From an uncultured Clostridia bacterium (lineage in GTDB: Bacteria; Bacillota; Clostridia; TANB77; CAG-508): 64,000 nucleotides of DNA. Both the position numbers and the translations under genes were made by a program. Below the pieces are notes generated by a model, which was given only the letters and a program-made list of their open reading frames with translations, ran no database searches and was not told the origin of the DNA. The stretch is taken from assembly GCA_947632605.1 (NCBI GenBank), contig CANRPX010000005.1, positions 1 to 64,000 of the forward strand, in the 5' to 3' direction. This document shows positions 58,238-64,000 of this stretch, piece after piece; the first letter of the stretch is position 1, and each line of letters starts with the position of its first letter.

Positions 58238-58909
58238 TTAACGTATATCTTTATTTACGTCATAATTATAATTTTTTAAAATTAATTCTTTGGCTTTTGC
58301 ATCTAAGTAATTACATAGTTCATCTAAAAACATAAAATCTAATGAATCTATTTTTTCGTACTTTTCATAAATGTATCTCCAATTTATAAAAGCTTCTGAA
58401 ATATTTTCAATTTTATCTTCAATATTTGTAAACTTCTTTAAACTCATTTCATAATGCAAATTTGATTTGAAATCAATATTGGTTTTAGAATATAATTTAA
58501 ATATTTTATGTCCATTTATTCCTTTTAAATCTTTAAAATCAATATTGTTTTCTAATAAAATTAATTTTAAATATATCTCGCATGCAAAAGATTTATTTAC
58601 TATAAAAGGAGTTTGTTTGCTTATTATTTTATTGCCACGTGCTGTGGCTAGAGAGTATTCATTAAGTTTAACTTGAGAATTGTCTTTTAAATTATATTGG
58701 CTAATCAAATCTTCTAATTTAATATTATTAAGTGTTATTTGGCAATAATTTGTCCAATCACCTATTTCACTTGGTATAATTAACATTTCTTCAATAGGAA
58801 CAGCATTTTTAAATTGTCTTGCTGTAGTATACATTATTATTCTATTTTTTCCTTCTACACTTACATTATCCAAATGCGTAAAATTATTATTCATATTTTT
58901 CATAATCAT
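58238..58909 (-). CDS. uncharacterised HEPN-like protein
   Basis: FACEIYLKLILLENN...GHKIFKLYSK...EAFINWRYIYEK resembles HEPN-type helical proteins. Confidence 0.45.
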   Translation of the reverse strand: MIMKNMNNNFTHLDNVSVEGKNRIIMYTTARQFKNAVPIEEMLIIPSEIGDWTNYCQITLNNIKLEDLISQYNLKDNSQVKLNEYSLATARGNKIISKQTPFIVNKSFACEIYLKLILLENNIDFKDLKGINGHKIFKLYSKTNIDFKSNLHYEMSLKKFTNIEDKIENISEAFINWRYIYEKYEKIDSLDFMFLDELCNYLDAKAKELILKNYNYDVNKDIR

Positions 58910-58955
58910 TCCACCTTACAACTTACTATTTATCTTACTAACACAATTTGTCTTT

Positions 58956-59849
58956 CTATTTATTTTTTGATGATTGTCTAATTTTCTCGTGATAAAAATA
59001 ATTGATTATAATAGGTTTACCTGTTGGATTTTTTAAAAATGGTTCTTCATCTATTACATACATAAATTTATTTTTATCTGCATATTCTTGAACTTGTTTA
59101 TCTAATTCTTCCCAATATGACATATCTTTTTTGGTATATATCTTATTATATAAATCTTTTAACTCTGGGTGTTTCTCATTTATATAATTTATGATAGTAG
59201 GTTTAAATGTTCCTCTCAAATTCAAATTTTCAAGCCATATATAGTCGCAAAAATCTTTTATTTCTTCAATAATTTCAAAAACATTTGTAATTCCAGGAAA
59301 TATTGGAGAGATAAAACAAGTTGTTCTTATTCCTGCCTCGTGTATTTTTTTCATTGCCTCAATTCTTGCTTTAATACTTGGAGCTGAATCCATATCTTTT
59401 TTAAATTCTTCATCTAATGTATTGATAGACCAAGCAACTAAAGGATCAGGATATGTATTTATTAAGTCTATATCTCGTGTAACTAAATCAGATTTTGTAG
59501 TAATTATTAAGTTAATTCCACTCCCCTGCATTTCTTCCAAGAAAGCTCTTGTTCTTTTATATTTTCCTTCAAAGTAGTTATATCCGTCTGTTACAGAGCC
59601 AACTATCATTGTTTTTCCTTTATATTTTTCAGGATTTTTTATTTTATCCCACATCTTAACATCTAAAAACATTCCCCAGTCTTCTGTATGCCCTGTAAAT
59701 CTTTTCATAAATGTTGCATAACAATATTCACAACCAAAAGGGCAACCTACATAGGTATTTATTGAATACCCTGCTATTGGCAGATTTGACTTTGTAAGAA
59801 CTGTATCAACTTTTTTCTCTTTTATTATTACTTTTTTTAAATCTATCAT
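58956..59849 (-). CDS. radical SAM protein (SPL-like)
   Basis: GCPFGCEYCYATFMKRF; TIM-barrel-like pattern. Confidence 0.88.
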   Translation of the reverse strand: MIDLKKVIIKEKKVDTVLTKSNLPIAGYSINTYVGCPFGCEYCYATFMKRFTGHTEDWGMFLDVKMWDKIKNPEKYKGKTMIVGSVTDGYNYFEGKYKRTRAFLEEMQGSGINLIITTKSDLVTRDIDLINTYPDPLVAWSINTLDEEFKKDMDSAPSIKARIEAMKKIHEAGIRTTCFISPIFPGITNVFEIIEEIKDFCDYIWLENLNLRGTFKPTIINYINEKHPELKDLYNKIYTKKDMSYWEELDKQVQEYADKNKFMYVIDEEPFLKNPTGKPIIINYFYHEKIRQSSKNK

Positions 59850-60523
59850 TTTTTCATATCTCCAAATTCTTTAGGGAACTCTTGTATTATTTCATTCTCA
59901 TCTAAAATTCCTAATAAATCTTCTTTCATAAATACAGGTATATTATTTGCCTTTGCTTGATTATAAATATTAAATACCCATTCTTTTTTAGTAACTCCTT
60001 TGTTTTTTCTACTACCTGTTTCTGTTCCTATAACTATCCAAGAAATATCAGTTAAATCAAGTTCTCCTACATCATCAAACATTGGCTCAAATGTAAGATG
60101 ATAATGTTTTGTTTTTATATTTTTTCTTAATTCATCTATTCTATATTTTTCTTTTGAAGATGTAACTGTTACTCCAAACCAACCATTGTCTGGTGTTTCA
60201 TTTATTTTTATATTTTCAGGTTTTTTGCTTAAGAAGATATATTGTGTATCTTTATTTTCTTTCATTTTCTCAAATACTTTGTGTTTCCATTCTTCTTTCC
60301 AACCTGATAAATCACTTTGCCCAGTTAGTAAATATGCTCCATATTTTTTATTATCAAGCATTTTTAATTTACTTTCAAAAAATACAGGATTATTAAAGTT
60401 ATCTATTGTGTTAAATCTATTATTATTCATTCTAGCATAACAATAAGAACAACCTATATCACAACCAATTACTATGTTTATATTTTTTATACTATCTTTA
60501 ATACATTGCATAATATTCTCCAA
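59846..60523 (-). CDS. DUF5131/phage Gp37-Gp68-like radical SAM protein
   Basis: VIGCDIGCSYCYARM, LSKKPENI, GWFGVTVTS, WIVIGTETGSRKNKG; ATGA overlap with the next gene. Confidence 0.82.
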   Translation of the reverse strand: MENIMQCIKDSIKNINIVIGCDIGCSYCYARMNNNRFNTIDNFNNPVFFESKLKMLDNKKYGAYLLTGQSDLSGWKEEWKHKVFEKMKENKDTQYIFLSKKPENIKINETPDNGWFGVTVTSSKEKYRIDELRKNIKTKHYHLTFEPMFDDVGELDLTDISWIVIGTETGSRKNKGVTKKEWVFNIYNQAKANNIPVFMKEDLLGILDENEIIQEFPKEFGDMKK

Positions 60524-60536
60524 TCATTTATCTAAT

Positions 60537-61046
60537 TTATTTTATTATTTCTTCAATTTCGGATTTACTTACAGCACCAACAATTCTATTAACTTCTTCT
60601 CCATTTTTTATCACGATAAAAGTTGGAATTGACATTACATTATATCTTACTGCTAAATTTTCTTCTTCATCAACATTAATTTTCCCAACAATAATATCCT
60701 TATTTTCTTCTGCAATTTTTTCAATTATAGGTGACATCATTTGACATGGACCACACCAATCAGCATAAAAATCTATTAATACTGTTTTTTCGCTTTTTAA
60801 AGCCTCTTCCTCAAAATTTTTACTTGTTAATTTTACCATTTTTACTTCCCCCTCAATAATATTTTGTTCTCCTGATTTATCTTCTAATATACTCGTATTA
60901 TTAGTAATCTCATCACTTAAACTAATATTTTCATTCGAATCATTGAGCATATTATTTTTCGAATAGTTATTAATAAATTTACTTGCACCTATTAAACTTA
61001 TTATAAATACTATTAGAATAACAATAAGTATTATTTTCTTAGTCAT
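60537..61046 (-). CDS. membrane-anchored thioredoxin
   Basis: N-terminal TM; DFYADWCGPCQMMSPII; SIPTFIVIKNG. Confidence 0.95.
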   Translation of the reverse strand: MTKKIILIVILIVFIISLIGASKFINNYSKNNMLNDSNENISLSDEITNNTSILEDKSGEQNIIEGEVKMVKLTSKNFEEEALKSEKTVLIDFYADWCGPCQMMSPIIEKIAEENKDIIVGKINVDEEENLAVRYNVMSIPTFIVIKNGEEVNRIVGAVSKSEIEEIIK

Positions 61047-61074
61047 TGTTTCTTACCTCTTTAAATTAATTTCT

Positions 61075-61710
61075 TTAAAAGAATATTGTATAAATACCCA
61101 TTATTATAAGTAAAATCCCTGATATTTTTTTTATTATACCATAATGCTTTTTTATAAAAGTAAATAATGTTTTTAGTTTTTCAATTAATATCGTTGAAAT
61201 TATAAATGGAATGCCAAAACCTATTGAATATATGATTATTAATATTATTCCTTTTATTATATCTTGATTTTTAGCTATTAATAATAAAGCCGAACTTAAA
61301 AATGCTCCAACACAAGGTGTCCAACTAATTGTAAATACTATTCCAAAAAGCATTGCTTTTAAAAAGTTTAATTTTTCTATATTCATTTTTATATTTTGCG
61401 TTTTATTTAAAAATTTTATTTTAAAAACTTCCATATAATTAAATCCAAAAATTATTATTAATATTCCAAATCCTATTTTAAAATATTGCATGTTTTTACT
61501 AACAATATTTCCAAAAGTGCTTGCAAAGACTGACAATAAGAGAAAAATAAATGTAAAGCCCAGCACAAATCCAATTGAATTTATTACAGCTTTTTTCAAA
61601 TTTTTTTCTTCTTCACCAGTAAAATAGGCAATATATATTGGTATCATTGGAAGGACACAAGGTGATATAAAACTTGCTATCCCTTCTAATAAAATAAGTA
61701 AATATTCCAC
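61075..61710 (-). CDS. ccdA: CcdA-like thiol:disulfide transmembrane electron carrier
   Basis: SFISPCVLPMIPIYIAYFTG; SWTPCVGAFLSSAL; six TM. Confidence 0.9.
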   Translation of the reverse strand: MEYLLILLEGIASFISPCVLPMIPIYIAYFTGEEEKNLKKAVINSIGFVLGFTFIFLLLSVFASTFGNIVSKNMQYFKIGFGILIIIFGFNYMEVFKIKFLNKTQNIKMNIEKLNFLKAMLFGIVFTISWTPCVGAFLSSALLLIAKNQDIIKGIILIIIYSIGFGIPFIISTILIEKLKTLFTFIKKHYGIIKKISGILLIIMGIYTIFF

Positions 61711-61809
61711 CTTTTTATCCTCCTTTCAACTTATTATAATCGATTTTATATCATAAAAAATTATAATTATCAATTTATAAAAAATAATCAAAAAATTTGT
61801 TTTGTTCGC

Positions 61810-61838
61810 TTGATTTTTATTTGTCTCTGATTTATAAT
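61810..61838 (+). promoter_or_regulatory. toxin mRNA promoter (copy 2)
   Basis: TTGATT-N17-TATAAT. Confidence 0.7.
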
Positions 61839-61915
61839 CCCTCTCCATAGGAAATGACAAAAAGCAGATGTGGTTTTGCCACCAATTTTTACGATTCTTC
61901 GTGGGAGAGGTGGTG

Positions 61916-62035
61916 ATGTTTATGGTTAAAGTAATACTATTTTTTATAACAACATTTATGTTATCTTTAACATTAAACGTTGCCTTGGCTACAGTTCTGT
62001 ACAAGAACTGGGTTGATAAGCAACTACATAAATAA
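61916..62035 (+). CDS. 39-aa hydrophobic peptide, putative type I toxin (copy 2)
   Basis: MFMVKVILFFITTFMLSLTLNVALATVLYKNWVDKQLHK; RBS GGGAGAGGTGG. Confidence 0.7.
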   Translation: MFMVKVILFFITTFMLSLTLNVALATVLYKNWVDKQLHK

Positions 62036-62120
62036 AAAAATAAACCATTCTGCTTATGCCGAGCTAATGGTTTATTAAAACTATTCTTGGCAAAACCACG
62101 TTTGTGGATTTGTCATTTCC
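62030..62120 (-). ncRNA. putative antisense antitoxin RNA (copy 2)
   Basis: TTGACA-N17-TATAAT at 62128-62156 (minus strand); hairpin about 62039-62076. Confidence 0.6.
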
Positions 62121-62194
62121 TATAATTATTATATAGTCATTTATTTATTTTGTCAAATGAGATTTTTAATTATATAGACTGTAATTTGTAACTC

Positions 62195-62506
62195 TTAAAT
62201 TGTATTTATTAAATCAGTATAATATAGAATTTCTTTTTCTAATTTTTTTGCATATTCTATTTCTGATTTTGTACTATTTCCTATATAGTTATTTACATTT
62301 ACTACTAATATTGAATCAGCTAATTCTATCCTTTTAAAATGCTCTTCTTTTAAATTTAATAATTCTATTTCTGTTCTTTCTTCACTCTTTAACACTTGAT
62401 AAACAGGAGTAAGAATACAATTGCCTTTTAAAGCCATCTTTTCTGCTACAATCATCATTTCTTTTTGAAATTTTAAACTACCACATAAAGTTATAACTTT
62501 CATCAT
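62195..62506 (-). CDS. small Rossmann-like protein, nucleoside 2-deoxyribosyltransferase/DUF4406-like
   Basis: VITLCGSLKFQKEMM...SILVVNVNNYIGNSTKSEIEYAKK. Confidence 0.6.
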   Translation of the reverse strand: MMKVITLCGSLKFQKEMMIVAEKMALKGNCILTPVYQVLKSEERTEIELLNLKEEHFKRIELADSILVVNVNNYIGNSTKSEIEYAKKLEKEILYYTDLINTI

Positions 62507-62522
62507 AATCTCCTCTACAAAT

Positions 62523-63308
62523 TTATTTTATAATTTCCTTAAGTCTTTTCACATATTCATCTTTATTCTTTACAGAATAAGTTAAATGACCATAACCTTC
62601 TACAATTTCATAATTAGCATTTGGATAAGCTCTTTTCACTCCATTTATACAAGTTTTATATGCCTTTTCTTCTTTTGCATAAAAGAAATACATATTTTTT
62701 TGAATATTATCATCTAATTCTGGAAAGTCAAAAGTATAACAACATTCATTTTCATTATTTATTGTTTCGTTTGATATTATCGGAGCAATCTCTAATATTG
62801 GTTCAATCATTGGCTTTAGTGATTCAGTATCGCCATTTGCAAATTTATTTAAAAACTTCCAGTTCATTAAATCTTCCATCGATTTGTTTTTTAGTAAATT
62901 TATTAAAGTTTTAAATTTAAAATACATAAATTTTTTATATAAATAAGATAGTTTTATGCACGGAGCTCCATCAAAAAAAGCACTATTGACTTTTATTCCT
63001 TTATTAGTTAATTGATATAACAATTCTATTCCAATTTCTGCTCCCATTGATTGCCCATATATCATATCTATAGCTTGAATATTATTTTCTTTTAAGTATT
63101 CCATAATACAAGATGCTTCTTGTTTTCTTGTTGTAAATGTACTATTTTCATAATGACCTGTATATTCTGGAAGAATTATATAATAATCATCTTTTAAAGC
63201 ATTATATAGGCCTGCCATACTTTTACTATTACAAAAAGAACCTGGTAGCATTATTATTTTTTTGCTTTCTTTATCTCCTATAGTATTTATTAACATATTT
63301 ACCTCCAT
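62523..63308 (-). CDS. alpha/beta hydrolase
   Basis: IMLPGSFCNSKSM, YGQSMGAEIGIELL, GYGHLTYSVKN. Confidence 0.75.
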   Translation of the reverse strand: MEVNMLINTIGDKESKKIIMLPGSFCNSKSMAGLYNALKDDYYIILPEYTGHYENSTFTTRKQEASCIMEYLKENNIQAIDMIYGQSMGAEIGIELLYQLTNKGIKVNSAFFDGAPCIKLSYLYKKFMYFKFKTLINLLKNKSMEDLMNWKFLNKFANGDTESLKPMIEPILEIAPIISNETINNENECCYTFDFPELDDNIQKNMYFFYAKEEKAYKTCINGVKRAYPNANYEIVEGYGHLTYSVKNKDEYVKRLKEIIK

Positions 63309-63471
63309 TTGTTAAATTGATTATATATTATTTAAAATAAAAAATAAAGAAGATATTAACAGCTTAATTAATGTCTTCTTATTTTTTTCAAATATTTAAT
63401 TATATTTATTTTACATCTACTATGCTATATCTGATGGAATTGTTTCTGTAGTTTCATGATTTATACTGCTT

Positions 63472-64000
63472 TTATCCTAATGCTACATCTAATATCATCA
63501 TAATAACAAATCCCAATGCTACTCCTATTGTACCTATATTTGAATGTTCACCTGCTTGTGATTCTGGAATTAATTCTTCCACTACAACATACATCATTGC
63601 CCCTGCTGCAAAAGATAATAAATAAGAAAGAATTGGTACTACTGCATTTGTAAGCAATATTGTAATAATTGCACCTATTGGCTCTACCACTCCAGATAAT
63701 ACTCCATATAAAAAAGCTTTTGGTTTTGACATTCCTTCGCTTTTTAATGGCATTGAAATAATTGCTCCTTCTGGAAAGTTTTGAATTGCTATTCCTATTG
63801 ATAAAGCAAATGCTCCTGCCATTGTAATTCCTGTATTTCCGATAATTGTTCCTGCAAAAGTTACACCTACTGCCATTCCTTCTGGAATATTATGAAGTGT
63901 TACTGCTAATACCATCATTGTAGTTTTCTTTAATTTAGACTTTAGTCCTTCTGGTTTATCACTTTCTAAATGTAAGTGAGGGATTAAACTATCTAAAATC
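63472..64000 (-). CDS. ZIP-family metal transporter (truncated by window edge)
   Basis: LHNIPEGMAVGVTFAG, IAIQNFPEGAIISMPL; frame stays open upstream of the track ORF (ILDSLIPHLHLESDKPEGLKSKLKKTT) to position 64000. Confidence 0.88.
   Translation of the reverse strand, partial: ILDSLIPHLHLESDKPEGLKSKLKKTTMMVLAVTLHNIPEGMAVGVTFAGTIIGNTGITMAGAFALSIGIAIQNFPEGAIISMPLKSEGMSKPKAFLYGVLSGVVEPIGAIITILLTNAVVPILSYLLSFAAGAMMYVVVEELIPESQAGEHSNIGTIGVALGFVIMMILDVALG

Larger units (their letters stand above)
61741..62158 (+). repeat. type I toxin-antitoxin-like element, copy 2
   Basis: Direct repeat of 55771-56188 at exactly 5970 bp spacing. Confidence 0.85.

Noticed and set aside
1-64000. tRNA, rRNA, IS elements, prophage, CRISPR-Cas
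   Set aside because: None recognised by reading; no transposase, integrase, cas gene or cloverleaf/rRNA sequence seen.

Overview
AT-rich window from a spore-forming, probably gut-associated Clostridia-type Firmicute (spoIIE, ypeB, anaerobic NrdDG, bile-salt-hydrolase-like gene). Almost all genes are on the minus strand. Main blocks: (1) 0-13 kb, a surface/matrix locus with two SipW-like signal peptidases around four TasA-like genes (one frameshifted), a GLUG-repeat protein and a 2141-aa repeat protein with a YTGD-type C-terminal anchor; (2) 13-31.5 kb, housekeeping genes (prfA, YhaN/YhaO-type SbcCD, dnaJ-like, ddl, murF, ypeB, ugtP-like, spoIIE) plus an orphan VirD4-like ATPase frameshifted in its P-loop; (3) 31.9-32.9 kb, a compositionally foreign orphan gene; (4) 33-53 kb, transport and metabolism, including an MMPL protein with a very large repeat insertion, divergent TetR and Crp/Fnr regulators with candidate operators, nrdDG, and a RelB/YoeB-type module whose toxin has an in-frame TGA; (5) 53.7-63.3 kb, accessory genes. 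The strongest candidate for an undescribed system is a duplicated element of about 418 bp (55771-56188 and 61741-62158). Each copy has a 39-codon hydrophobic peptide ORF, its own plus-strand promoter, a convergent antisense promoter matching TTGACA-N17-TATAAT, a central hairpin, and 5'/3' complementary arms. This is the architecture of a type I toxin-antitoxin locus. The two copies bracket a 5.6-kb island with a fluoride-riboswitch-controlled antiporter, a HEPN-like gene, two radical SAM genes and a Trx/CcdA pair. All calls are from reading the sequence; no database search was run.
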